A stretch of DNA of 64,000 bases, from assembly GCA_050692195.1 (NCBI GenBank), contig JBOGVA010000056.1:7107-71106 (forward strand). The letters run 5' to 3'. Positions 8,510 through 18,920 of this stretch are shown here, piece after piece. The notes below the pieces were generated by a model. It saw nothing but the letters and a program-made list of their open reading frames with translations, was not told where the DNA came from and did not search any database. Every line of letters begins with the position of its first letter. Position 1 is the stretch's first letter. Both the position numbers and the translations under genes were made by a program. The DNA is from JBOGVA01 sp050692195 (lineage in GTDB: Bacteria > Actinomycetota > UBA4738).

Positions 8510-10010
8510 GCTGTCACCAAGCAAGCCGACAGTCGCGATGCGACAAAAGCTCGTGCGGCTCCGCAGCCTGGGGACTGAGCCGTTTGCACTTCGCTTCAAG
8601 CGCGCTCGGCCGGTTCACCACATCAAGCGCAAATTCGAGCATCTGATCCCTGGACAAGAAGATTCAAGCCGAATACGAGTGGCGGGCCGAATCCGCCAGA
8701 TTAGGCTCCATGGCCGCCTCGCATTCGCGACGTTGCAGGATTCAAGTGAAGCTATTCAGCTTGTCTTCGAGGATTCATTCCTTCTCTCGCGAACACCACG
8801 CTCGATACGCCGGCCCACCAAGGAGATTACGGAACTGCTCGATATCGGCGACATTGTGGGCGCGGATGGGGCGCCCATCCGAACCCGAAAGGGTGAGCTC
8901 TCAGTCAAGGTCCACAAGTTGACCCTGCTGACCAAGGCCCTCCGGCCGCTGCCCGAGAAGTGGCACGGCCTGCGCGACCCCGAGGCGAAGCAGCGCCGGC
9001 GCTACCTGGACCTGGCCTCGAGCCTGGAGAGCCGTCACGTCGTGTGGGTCCGGGCCAAGGTGCTCAAGGCGTTTCGGCGGATCCTCGAGGAGCGGGGGTT
9101 CGTGGAGGTCGAGACCCCTGTCCTTCAGGTGACCGCAGGCGGAGCCCTGGCTCGGCCCTTCACGACGCGCCATCACGTTCTGGACATCTCTCTCTATCTC
9201 AGGGTGGCCCCGGAGCTGTATCTCAAGCGGCTCCTGGTGGGAGGCCTGGAACGCGTCTACGAGATCGGGCGGAACTTCCGAAACGAGGGGATCGACCGGG
9301 ACCACAACCCCGAGTTCACGATGCTCGAGGCCTATCAGGCCTACGGCGATTACGAGGACATGATGGACCTCGCCGAGACGCTGATCCGAGAAGCAGCGCT
9401 TGCGGTCCGCGGGTCGCTCCGATTCGAGTATCGGGGACGCCCGCTCGATCTGGAACCCTCGTGGCGACGGGCGTCCTTGCTCGATCTCCTCTCGGAGGTG
9501 CTCGGCGAAGCGGTCGAGCTCGATCAGCGGAGCCTGGAGTCCGCGGCCGCGCGACACGGGCTCGAGGTGGATCCGGCCTGGGGTCCGGGGAAGATCGCGC
9601 TGGAGTTGTACGAGAAGAGGGTGGAGAGGACCGTGTGGGACCCCACGTTCGTGATCGATTTCCCTCGCGAGGTGTCGCCGCTGGCCCGGGCCCACCGGTC
9701 GAAACCAGGCCTGACCGAGCAGTTCGACCTGGTCATCGCGGGCATGGAGATGGGACCGGCCTACTCGGAGCTGACCGACCCCGACGAGCAGCGGGATCGG
9801 TTCCTGGCCCAGCAGGATCTCAGGCGGCGAGGCGACGAGGAGGCCCACCCCCTGGACGAGGACTTCCTGGAGGCCCTGGAGCACGGCATGCCGCCCGCGG
9901 GGGGAATCGGGATCGGTGTCGACCGGGTGACGATGATCCTGGCGGACGAGCCTTCGATCCGGGACGTCATCCTCTTCCCCCACCTCCGCCCGGAAACCGG
10001 CAAGGCTTGA
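8502..10010 (+). CDS. lysS: lysine--tRNA ligase (class II), with compositionally distinct N-terminal third
   Basis: The 502-residue enzyme has the OB-fold anticodon domain (RIRVAGRIRQIRLHGRLAFATL, about 65-86) and the class II catalytic core: motif 2 in YEIGRNFRNEGIDRDHNPEF, the SELTDP loop and motif 3 in GIGIGVDRVTMIL. The ATG at 8502 overlaps coaX by eight bases. The first 145 codons differ in composition from the rest: hand counts give 55-62% GC over 8581-8940 but 78% in 8941-9000, and the OB domain uses codons (AGT, ATT, TCA) that are rare around it. Reading frame and family motifs continue across the change, so the gene looks functional but possibly mosaic. Confidence 0.95.
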   Translation: MTELSPSKPTVAMRQKLVRLRSLGTEPFALRFKRARPVHHIKRKFEHLIPGQEDSSRIRVAGRIRQIRLHGRLAFATLQDSSEAIQLVFEDSFLLSRTPRSIRRPTKEITELLDIGDIVGADGAPIRTRKGELSVKVHKLTLLTKALRPLPEKWHGLRDPEAKQRRRYLDLASSLESRHVVWVRAKVLKAFRRILEERGFVEVETPVLQVTAGGALARPFTTRHHVLDISLYLRVAPELYLKRLLVGGLERVYEIGRNFRNEGIDRDHNPEFTMLEAYQAYGDYEDMMDLAETLIREAALAVRGSLRFEYRGRPLDLEPSWRRASLLDLLSEVLGEAVELDQRSLESAAARHGLEVDPAWGPGKIALELYEKRVERTVWDPTFVIDFPREVSPLARAHRSKPGLTEQFDLVIAGMEMGPAYSELTDPDEQRDRFLAQQDLRRRGDEEAHPLDEDFLEALEHGMPPAGGIGIGVDRVTMILADEPSIRDVILFPHLRPETGKA

Positions 10011-10020
10011 GGTCCGTCGG

Positions 10021-10026
10021 TATCTT
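10021..10026 (+). promoter_or_regulatory. candidate -10 box of a leaderless transcript (TATCTT)
   Basis: TATCTT lies six bases before the ATG at 10033, so transcription would begin at or next to the start codon. No ribosome binding site is present. This supports the ATG at 10033 over the GTG at 10030. No convincing -35 element is seen. Confidence 0.5.
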
Positions 10027-10032
10027 CGAGTG

Positions 10033-11436
10033 ATGGTTCGCCGACCCGCGCCCGTGATCACCCTTCTCGTCCTGGCCGCCGCCTGTACGTCGGGCGAGAT
10101 GGTCCCTCGAGCTTCGCCCAGCGTCCCCGCGGTTGGGTCACCGAACCTGACGCCTACGCCGGCCCCGACCCCCGCCGAGGACCCGGTCGTGCTCGACGTG
10201 GTGGCGGACCTCGCTCCGTCCCCTGGAGGGCTTGGATCGCTGGAGGTGGGAAACACCTACATCGAAGGGATGCAGCTGGCGGTGCAGGAGGTGAACGGGC
10301 GCGGTGGGGTGAGCGGCCGCCCCGTCGAGCTGGCTCTGCACGACGACGAAGGACACCCGGAGCTGTTCGCTGGACTGATCGGGAGCCTGTTGGAGCAGGA
10401 TGCGACAGCCATCCTGTACGCAGGTCCGGGGCCTGCCTTGACCCCGCTCCGACCCCAGTTCGCGGCTACCGGCACCCCGGTGATCCTCCTTGAAGGCGAT
10501 CTCTACACGAGCCGGGGACTGTTCCCTCAGGTCTTCCAGACGAGCATCCCTTGGGCCTGGCAGGCGCACGACATCGCCCGCTACGTGGTCCGGGACCGAA
10601 AAGCAGAGGACATCGTGTTCGTCGGGACGGGGCCGGAGGCGCCGGTGGCTCGCCGGGCGCTGCGGGGCGCGCTTGAGTACTGGGGCGGCCGCCTGGCAGC
10701 CGGGTTCGATGATCGGTCCCGTGACGAGCGAGGGCTTTCGAGGGCGTTCGAGCGCGCTGCCAGGGCTGATTGGGCTGTTGCATTCGGGCCGCAGGTCGAT
10801 GCGCTCGAGGTGGTGAACGCGATCGAGGAGGCAGCGGAGGCCAAGCCAGGCATCACCGGCCCGGCGGCCCTGCTGATTTCCCATCCTGCTCTGGCCGATC
10901 CGGAACCCGGGACCAGTGCTTGCTACACGTACACCTGGGCCGGATGGGCAGACCCCATCCCGAGGGTAGGCAGGTTCCGGCGGCGCTTCGAGAGGTTTGC
11001 GGGACGCCTCCCGCAGGGCCTGGAACAGGAGGGGTACGACGCGATCCGTGCCCTGGTGGTGGCCCTTCGGAAGACGGGCGGCCGAGGGGGAGACGAGCTG
11101 AGGAAGCAGCTCGAGCAGATCAAGGGGCGGCTGTTCTCGGGGTTCCCCGTGGACCTGGGACCTGACGACCACGTCTTCCCGCCGCGGGACGAGCTGGGAC
11201 TGTTCGCCGTGGCCGGACCGGACGAACGGCTCGATCCGTGGCAGGCGCCCCCCACCGCGACAAAGGGTGTGTGGAGGGCGGTGATGCGAACCTTCACCTA
11301 CGACGGTCAGCGCACCAATGTCCTCGACCGGGACCGGAGGGTCTTCTTCCCCTTCTGGAACAAGCGCGTCCCCGCCCCGGGGTACTGGCGGTCCCGCTTC
11401 GGGATCGTCACGCGTCCCAGGGACCCGCTGCACTAG
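10033..11436 (+). CDS. branched-chain amino-acid-type ABC substrate-binding lipoprotein
   Basis: The product (467 residues) begins with a lipoprotein signal whose lipobox is LAAAC, followed by a Thr/Pro-rich linker to about residue 50. The rest is a type 1 periplasmic-binding fold of the LivJ/Peripla_BP_6 kind: GNTYIEGMQLAVQEVNGRGG, GRPVELALHDDEG, TPVILLEG and a second domain with DIVFVGTGPEAPVARRAL. A C-terminal stretch of about 60 residues (VWRAVMRTFTYDGQRTN, RVFFPFWNKR) extends beyond typical receptors. No permease or ATPase genes are adjacent, so the transporter partner, if any, lies elsewhere; a purely sensory role is possible. Confidence 0.8.
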   Translation: MVRRPAPVITLLVLAAACTSGEMVPRASPSVPAVGSPNLTPTPAPTPAEDPVVLDVVADLAPSPGGLGSLEVGNTYIEGMQLAVQEVNGRGGVSGRPVELALHDDEGHPELFAGLIGSLLEQDATAILYAGPGPALTPLRPQFAATGTPVILLEGDLYTSRGLFPQVFQTSIPWAWQAHDIARYVVRDRKAEDIVFVGTGPEAPVARRALRGALEYWGGRLAAGFDDRSRDERGLSRAFERAARADWAVAFGPQVDALEVVNAIEEAAEAKPGITGPAALLISHPALADPEPGTSACYTYTWAGWADPIPRVGRFRRRFERFAGRLPQGLEQEGYDAIRALVVALRKTGGRGGDELRKQLEQIKGRLFSGFPVDLGPDDHVFPPRDELGLFAVAGPDERLDPWQAPPTATKGVWRAVMRTFTYDGQRTNVLDRDRRVFFPFWNKRVPAPGYWRSRFGIVTRPRDPLH

Positions 11437-11565
11437 CCGGCACGAAACGAAGGCTCCCGCTAATCCTGGGGAAGGGACGGCCCGAATAACTTGTTGAGAG
11501 GAACTTGGCGCCGCCTTCCGTCGTCACAGAAAGAGGACGACCCAGACAGGGGCTAGGACGATCGG

Positions 11566-11593
11566 GGGGTTAGTCTGACCCCACGGGTATAAT
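11566..11593 (+). promoter_or_regulatory. clpC promoter: 17-bp palindrome abutting a consensus -10
   Basis: A perfect TATAAT is at 11588-11593. Just upstream, 11566-11582 is an inverted repeat (GGGGTTAGTCTGACCCC, one G-T pair, central T), occupying the spacer and -35 region. No TTGACA-like -35 is visible, so activation or repression through the palindrome is likely. It does not match the HspR (HAIR), CtsR or ClgR sites known for clp genes. A small perfect hairpin follows in the leader at 11613-11627. Confidence 0.65.
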
Positions 11594-11717
11594 CGCTGTC
11601 GGAGGCGCTCGGGGCGCGGTACGCGCCACCAGGGCGCCTTCTTGGCCCGAGGGATGTGGGCCCGGATTTGCGGGGCAAGATCCAACGGGGCCGAGGGATC
11701 GGCCCGGAGGGAACGAG

Positions 11718-14192
<2,475 letters not shown>

Positions 14193-14298
14193 GGGGTACG
14201 CGAGCTTCCCCAGCCACGGAGGGAATGTAGCTAGGTCCCTCCGTGACGTCGCTGAGAGGGAAGCGGCAGGCCGGGACGCCGGCAGGCCGTCAAGGGCG

Positions 14299-14328
14299 GA
14301 GCCCAGTGGCCCACGGGTCACTGGGCTC
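14299..14328 (+). terminator. stem-loop after clpC
   Basis: GAGCCCAGTG and CACTGGGCTC form a perfect 10-bp stem around a 10-base loop. Neither side has a U-tract, so it is a Rho-independent-like or processing hairpin rather than a canonical terminator. It lies between convergent clpC and the small Tat-protein gene and could serve both. Confidence 0.5.
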
Positions 14329-14408
14329 TCGCCATTGCAGGCAAGAACCAGCGGTTACGCTAGCTTGGTCTGGCGCTGAATGGGCGGCGATCGCTACAGG
14401 GGCGATCG

Positions 14409-14663
14409 CTACAGCTTTGGGGCGTCGTCCTCTTCGTCGGACGTGTCCTGGCTCGACGTCTCCTCGTCGGTGGTGTCGGTGTCGTCGTCCCCGGTGTCTC
14501 CCGTCGTGGTCGGAGTGGGCGCGGGTGTGACGTCCCCCGTGGCGAAGGCGGGAGGAGCGACGGTCTGCACTATGGGCGCTGCCCACGCGGCGGCGAGTCC
14601 TGTCAGCGCTGCCTTGCGGAGGAACGTCCTGCGCTCGAGTCCGGTTGATTCCTCAGCATCCAT
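14409..14663 (-). CDS. small Tat-exported Thr/Asp-rich protein
   Basis: The 84-residue protein starts with a twin-arginine signal (ERRTFLRKAALTGLAAAWAAP) and a likely AxA cleavage at AFA about residue 41. What remains is only about 40 residues, almost all Thr, Asp, Glu, Ser and Pro, predicted disordered. A ribosome site AGAGGAG sits before the ATG and a TACGCT hexamer (14700-14705, minus strand) may be the -10. It lacks any catalytic motif; no function is recognised. Such a short cargo on the Tat path is unusual because Tat normally carries folded proteins. Confidence 0.7.
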   Translation of the reverse strand: MDAEESTGLERRTFLRKAALTGLAAAWAAPIVQTVAPPAFATGDVTPAPTPTTTGDTGDDDTDTTDEETSSQDTSDEEDDAPKL

Positions 14664-14790
14664 GGCGGGCTCCTCTAGCTTGCTTTGGTTGTTGGCACAA
14701 GCGTAGTCCCGTGACAGATGGCGAGGCCATACGGCACAGCCCGTATCTTTTCCGGCCTAGTATCGGGTCCGACGTTCCCCGAGGTGGGTC

Positions 14791-15636
14791 ATGAGCCGAG
14801 ACAAGTCGAGCTGGGGCTTCCGTCAGGGGGATGAGATCGCGCTCGGGCGGTATGCGCTTCAGCTGTTGGGCGATGGGGCCACGTCCGAGGTCTACCTGGC
14901 CTGGGACGACCGACTGTTCTGTCTGGTGGTCGCCAAGGTGGTCCGTCCGGACCTGGTGGGCACGTCCAGAGGGGTTCGACGGCTTGCTCGGGAGGCCGAG
15001 GCACTGAGCAGACTTTCACATCCCCTGATCCTCCGTTGCTTCGAGGCCGTACTCGATGGCGACCGCCCCCACCTGGTGGAAGAGTTCGTCGAGGGAATGC
15101 CGCTTTGGGCTCGCGTGCGGCGGGCTGGCCTGGAGCTCGAGCAGCTGCTTCCACTCTTCCTTCGGCTCTGCTCTGCGCTGCACTACCTGGAGGGAGAGCG
15201 GATGGTCCACCTCGATGTGAAGCCCGGAAACATCATCCTGGGGGCTCAGCCCAGGCTCATCGACTTCAGCCTGGCCCGCACCGTGACAGAGGCCGGAACC
15301 ATCTCGAGGCGAGTCGGCACCGACGCCTACATGGCCCCGGAGACCTGTGACCCGCCTGCACTGGGGCCGATCGGCACCCCTGCCGACGTGTGGGGGCTGG
15401 GCGCCACGATGTATCACGCGGTCGCGGGACGGGTCCCCTTCCCGCGGATCAAGGGCTTCGACGAACACGATCTCCCCGCGCGGTTTCCCCAGCTTGATCG
15501 GGGACCTGAGCCTCTGCCGGAGGGCCTCCCGGACCCGTTAGCTCCTTTGATCATGCGCTGCCTGAGCAAGGAGCCGAGCGACAGACCCTCTGCCTCCGAG
15601 GTCGGGCTGGCCCTGGAGCGATCGGTCGCCGGCTGA
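14791..15636 (+). CDS. soluble Hanks-type Ser/Thr protein kinase
   Basis: The 281-residue product is essentially one kinase domain without a transmembrane helix or PASTA tail. Motifs run in order: glycine loop LGDGATSEVYLA, Lys in VVAKVV, the catalytic loop VHLDVKPGNIIL (HRD is HLD; Asp, Lys and Asn kept), DFS replacing DFG in RLIDFSLA, activation segment with YMAPE, and DVWGLGATMYH. The DFS change occurs in some active kinases. The ATG follows GAGGTGGG. Substrate unknown. It is 59 bases before radA, which appears to have its own promoter. Confidence 0.88.
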   Translation: MSRDKSSWGFRQGDEIALGRYALQLLGDGATSEVYLAWDDRLFCLVVAKVVRPDLVGTSRGVRRLAREAEALSRLSHPLILRCFEAVLDGDRPHLVEEFVEGMPLWARVRRAGLELEQLLPLFLRLCSALHYLEGERMVHLDVKPGNIILGAQPRLIDFSLARTVTEAGTISRRVGTDAYMAPETCDPPALGPIGTPADVWGLGATMYHAVAGRVPFPRIKGFDEHDLPARFPQLDRGPEPLPEGLPDPLAPLIMRCLSKEPSDRPSASEVGLALERSVAG

Positions 15637-15683
15637 GACGCTTCACCCACGGCCTTCGTTGAGGTCGTGTCACACCCCCGCGG

Positions 15684-15689
15684 TATGGT
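15684..15689 (+). promoter_or_regulatory. candidate -10 box of leaderless radA (TATGGT)
   Basis: TATGGT precedes the GTG start at 15696 by six bases, with no ribosome site between. A TTGAGG at 15659-15664 is a weak -35 candidate at a long 19-base spacing. Confidence 0.45.
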
Positions 15690-15695
15690 CGCGAC

Positions 15696-17171
15696 GTGGG
15701 CAAGGTCAAGCGGCTGTTCGTGTGCGGGAGCTGTCAGCGGCCCTCCGCGCAGTGGTCGGGGAAGTGCGCGGCCTGCGGGGGGTGGGGCACGGTGAACGAG
15801 CACCCCGTGGGAAGCGCCTCCCGTCCGCGTGCGGGGAGCGCCGTCTCGCCGGCAGTCCTGACCCTTGCCCCGGAACCCGAGGAGCACCGGATCTCCACCG
15901 GCTTCGCCAACGTCGATCGCGTGCTGGGCGGTGGGCTGGTCCCGGGTTCGGTGGTCCTCCTGGCAGGGGCGCCCGGCATCGGCAAGTCGACCCTTCTCCT
16001 CCAGCTGGCGTCGCACTTGGCTGCGGCCGGGCACCCCTGCCTCGTCGCATCCGGAGAGGAGTCCCGGCGGCAGGTCGCCGGCCGGGCCGACCGGCTTGGG
16101 ATCGAAGGCGAGGGGATCGAATACGTATCCGGTCGCGATCTGGGGGAGGTGCTCGACGCGGCACGCGCCAGACGTCCGGCGGTGCTGATCGTGGACTCGA
16201 TCCAGAGCATTCGGGATCAGGAGTCGGAGGCGTTGCCCGGAGGAGTGGCGCAGGTACGGACGTGCGCCGACGCGTTGATCTCCCTGGCCAAGGAGCACGA
16301 CGTGACGGTCCTGCTCGTCGGTCACGTGACGAAGGAAGGGGACCTGGCGGGCCCGCGCACCCTGGAGCACGCCGTGGATGCCGTGCTCATCTTCGAAGGG
16401 GATCATCGATCCGGCCTTCGGATCCTGGCGGGAGGCAAGAACCGGTTCGGACCCGAGGGCGAGGTGGCCACGTACGAGATGACCGCCGCCGGGCTCATCC
16501 AGACGGAGGCGGGACCCCGTATCGGGGACGGGCGGCTCGAGCCCGGGTGCGCCACGGCTCTGGCGCTTGCCGGTAGGCGGGCATTTGCCGTAGATGTCCA
16601 GGCCCTCGTGGTCTCCTCCGATGGCCCTCCAAGGCGCCAGGTATCCGGCCTCGACCCTCGACGCTTCCACATCGTGGCCGCCGTGGTCGACCGCGCGTTG
16701 CAGCTCGGACTGACCCGCTGCGAGCTCTACGGCGCGTCATCCGGGGGCTTTCGGCTCGACGACCCGGGCACGGACCTGGCCGTGGCAGCTGCGCTGGCGT
16801 CGGCAAGCACCGGCGTCCCTCCGCCGCCCGGCACGGGGTTCGTGGGGGAAGTCTCCTTGAGCGGATTGCTGCGGCCGGCTCCCGGGCTCGAGTACCGGCT
16901 GTCGGCGGCCCTTGCGGCCGGCCTGGAGACGGTAGTCGTTCCGACCGGTGGGCCACCGACCGAGCGCTCGGCTCGTGGGCCGCGCGTGATCGAAGCCCGC
17001 CACTTGCGCGAGGCCCTCGGGTGGGCGGGAGGCCGAGCATGGGCCGAGCCCCAGGGAAGCGCCCCCGTCCCTCCGAGACGCGCTCGCCCTAGGAAGCCTC
17101 TCAAATCTTCAGGCGGTCCCCCTCATGCGGGCTCGATGACGATCATGGCGACGGGCTCGGTCCAGCCGTAG
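15696..17171 (+). CDS. radA: DNA repair protein RadA/Sms
   Basis: RadA is a RecA-like branch-migration ATPase working in recombinational repair. The 491-residue sequence has the N-terminal zinc finger (CGSCQRPSAQWSGKCAACGG), Walker A GAPGIGKSTLLLQ, the RadA-specific KNRFG in GGKNRFGPEGEVATYEM, and the C-terminal Lon-like domain (CELYGASSGGFRLDDPGTDL). The GTG start lacks a ribosome site and fits a leaderless transcript. The last 16 codons overlap the convergent spondin-domain gene by 49 bases, and the terminal 40 residues are not conserved. Confidence 0.95.
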   Translation: MGKVKRLFVCGSCQRPSAQWSGKCAACGGWGTVNEHPVGSASRPRAGSAVSPAVLTLAPEPEEHRISTGFANVDRVLGGGLVPGSVVLLAGAPGIGKSTLLLQLASHLAAAGHPCLVASGEESRRQVAGRADRLGIEGEGIEYVSGRDLGEVLDAARARRPAVLIVDSIQSIRDQESEALPGGVAQVRTCADALISLAKEHDVTVLLVGHVTKEGDLAGPRTLEHAVDAVLIFEGDHRSGLRILAGGKNRFGPEGEVATYEMTAAGLIQTEAGPRIGDGRLEPGCATALALAGRRAFAVDVQALVVSSDGPPRRQVSGLDPRRFHIVAAVVDRALQLGLTRCELYGASSGGFRLDDPGTDLAVAAALASASTGVPPPPGTGFVGEVSLSGLLRPAPGLEYRLSAALAAGLETVVVPTGGPPTERSARGPRVIEARHLREALGWAGGRAWAEPQGSAPVPPRRARPRKPLKSSGGPPHAGSMTIMATGSVQP

Positions 17172-17803
17172 AGATCCGGATCAAGGTCACCCACGCCGAG
17201 GATCCCAGGGTGCGGCCTGATCAGCTCACCCTCGGGGTCACGCACGAACGGATTTCCGCAGCAGGGACCGGGGATGAACTCCATGAGTTCGTTGTTCTTC
17301 TCGCTCCCCGCATCGTAGGCCATGGTCCGGAGGGCCCCGACTCGCGATCGCACTTGGAGCGCGTCGGTGCCAGTGAACGCATCGTTCGTGTTGACGAGCA
17401 TGGTCAACACGGTCAGCCGGTCGAATCCTCCAACCGTCCGGACGAAGTATGTCCGTGACTCACCCGACGGGATGGGGCCTCCCTCGCCGGTGAACACTTC
17501 CTTCACCCCTGGGAGCTGCGCCAGAGCGGACTCGGCCGGCGCGTTGATGGCGTCTTCGGCGATTCCGGCGACCACGTGGGTGGCGACATCGCCGACGCCC
17601 CACACATCGGCGCGGTTCGAGTGGATGACGAACAGCGGTGGCGAGAACGGCTGTGAGCCCGGCGGCCCCGGACCAGAGGGCGTCAGATTGGTGATGGTGA
17701 TCTTCCACTCGCTGACTTGCTCACCGATCGCGGCGGATCCGAATGCAGTGAGGAGCGCAACGAGCAGAGCTAACCCGAGCACGAGCGGGACGATTCGTCG
17801 CAT
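17123..17803 (-). CDS. secreted spondin-domain protein
   Basis: The 226-residue product has a signal peptide (MRRIVPLVLGLALLVALLTA) and a single spondin_N-like beta domain: KITITNLTPSG, QPFSPPLFVIHS, VWGVGDVATHVVAGIAEDA and FDRLTVLTMLVNTNDAFTG. The ATG at 17803 follows AGGAGGACAGG; an upstream in-frame start at 17842 would add 13 non-signal residues. Spondin domains in bacteria are extracellular and their ligands are not well known. The gene is convergent with, and overlaps, radA. Confidence 0.82.
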   Translation of the reverse strand: MRRIVPLVLGLALLVALLTAFGSAAIGEQVSEWKITITNLTPSGPGPPGSQPFSPPLFVIHSNRADVWGVGDVATHVVAGIAEDAINAPAESALAQLPGVKEVFTGEGGPIPSGESRTYFVRTVGGFDRLTVLTMLVNTNDAFTGTDALQVRSRVGALRTMAYDAGSEKNNELMEFIPGPCCGNPFVRDPEGELIRPHPGILGVGDLDPDLYGWTEPVAMIVIEPA

Positions 17804-18119
17804 CCTGTCCTCCTTTTCTTCGACCTGGCAAGACCGTAACAAGCGGTCCTCGTTTCGGATGCCTCGTTCGCTTACAGGAGCCTTAAATCGCGGAGCCGGT
17901 CACCTGCCCCCCAATGCTGGCGATCGGGATCCCCTGCTCCCGAAGGAGCGCTTTCGGCGAAGCCGACGCATCGAAAGCCGCATGCGGTCGACAGCCGAAG
18001 AGAAGGGACGGGACGGCCAAATGCCCCGCTGACCAGCACTTTTGAGTTGCAGGGGCTGGCACTCGCATGCTATCCTGGCTGTCTCGCACGTGAGTCCAAT
18101 GCGTACACGAGGGAGTCTT
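17804..18119. other. 316-base gap between divergent spondin and carD genes
   Basis: The gap holds a likely TACGGT -10 for the spondin gene (17833-17838, minus strand), a small hairpin GCTCC-CGAA-GGAGC at 17936-17949, and the carD promoter at 18047-18076. I see no RNA gene or convincing short coding frame in the rest. Confidence 0.4.
18047..18076 (+). promoter_or_regulatory. candidate carD promoter (TTGCAG-N18-TATCCT)
   Basis: TTGCAG at 18047-18052 and TATCCT at 18071-18076 are spaced by 18 bases and precede carD by 43 bases. An overlapping TTGAGT at 18042 is an alternative -35. Confidence 0.45.
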
Positions 18120-18605
18120 GTGTTCAACAAGGGAGACAAGGTCGTCTATCCGCATCACGGAGCGGCTGTAATCGAAGACCTCGTGGAACGGGAGATTCTC
18201 GGCGAAACCAGGACGTATTTCAAGCTTCGGCTGGCCCACGGCGACCTCACCCTGATGGTGCCAATCGACAACACCCGGGAAGTGGGCCTGCGAGGAGTGA
18301 TCTCCAGGCGAGAGGTCCGGAAGGTGTTCGATCTCCTCCGGGAGGAGGAGGCCAGGATGCCCACGAACTGGAGCCGCCGCTACAAGACGAACCTGGCAAA
18401 GCTCAGCTCCGGCGATGTCTATCAGGTGGCGGAGGTGGTCAGGAACCTCTCCTGCCGCGAGAAGGAGAAGGGGCTTTCGGCCGGGGAGAAGCACATGCTG
18501 GCAAAGGCCCGCCAGATCCTCATCTCCGAACTGACCTTCGCCTTCGACTCGACAGAGGAGAAGGCCGAGGCCATGCTCGACAAGGTTCTCGAAGAAGTTC
18601 ACTGA
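18120..18605 (+). CDS. carD: CarD family RNA-polymerase-binding regulator
   Basis: CarD binds RNA polymerase beta and stabilises open complexes, strongly at rRNA promoters. The 161-residue protein begins MVFNKGDKVVYPHHGAAVIE, the Tudor-like RNAP-interaction domain, and continues with the DNA-binding helical domain (FDLLREEEARMPTNWSRRYK), which keeps the conserved Trp that wedges into the upstream bubble. The GTG at 18120 follows GGGAG and gives the canonical start; ATG at 18099 is possible. The gene precedes the PIN-TRAM and ispDF genes, an order common in Actinobacteria. Confidence 0.95.
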   Translation: MFNKGDKVVYPHHGAAVIEDLVEREILGETRTYFKLRLAHGDLTLMVPIDNTREVGLRGVISRREVRKVFDLLREEEARMPTNWSRRYKTNLAKLSSGDVYQVAEVVRNLSCREKEKGLSAGEKHMLAKARQILISELTFAFDSTEEKAEAMLDKVLEEVH

Positions 18606-18920
18606 ACCGCCGTCCGCGCGACGGACGGATCTCTCCCACCGGTCCCGCGCCGGCCGTGATCTCAAGCCTCATCTCCATCCTCCCGAAGAACGAATCGGAG
18701 GCATGCCTCGCCGGCGCCTCGGGATCGCCGTGCCCGAAGATCCGCCGGCCGGGCTACCAAGGGTATGGGCAAGAAGCAGGTGGCGTCCGAGCTGGAGGAT
18801 CTCCTCGTTCAGAAAGAGGGCCCTCGCCCGCTTCCACGAACTCACGCCATCCGCACCGAGCTCCAGGTCGCGCCGATCACGAGCTCGCCGCAGGATGGTG
18901 GCCTCGAGCAGAAGGACGGG
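18606..18920. other. 315-base interval between carD and the PIN-TRAM gene
   Basis: A perfect 7-bp hairpin CCGTCCG/CGGACGG directly after carD (18610-18628) may terminate it. The remaining sequence contains an in-frame ATG at 18765 that would extend the next gene by 52 residues (starting MGKKQVASELEDLL). That extension is not part of the known family, so I left it out, but it is open and could be translated. Confidence 0.4.
18610..18628 (+). terminator. stem-loop after carD
   Basis: CCGTCCG and CGGACGG pair around a five-base loop four bases after the carD stop. No U-tract follows. Confidence 0.35.

Noticed and set aside
17883..18000. Protein-like minus-strand fragment (SPKALLREQGIPIASIGG) upstream of carD
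   Set aside because: Too short to place in a family, no start or ribosome site, and overlaps a promoter region; could be chance.
18054..18075. Sigma-54-like TGGCAC-N5-TGCT before carD
   Set aside because: The spacing and downstream half differ from the -24/-12 consensus, Actinobacteria normally lack sigma-54, and a sigma-70-like pair fits better.
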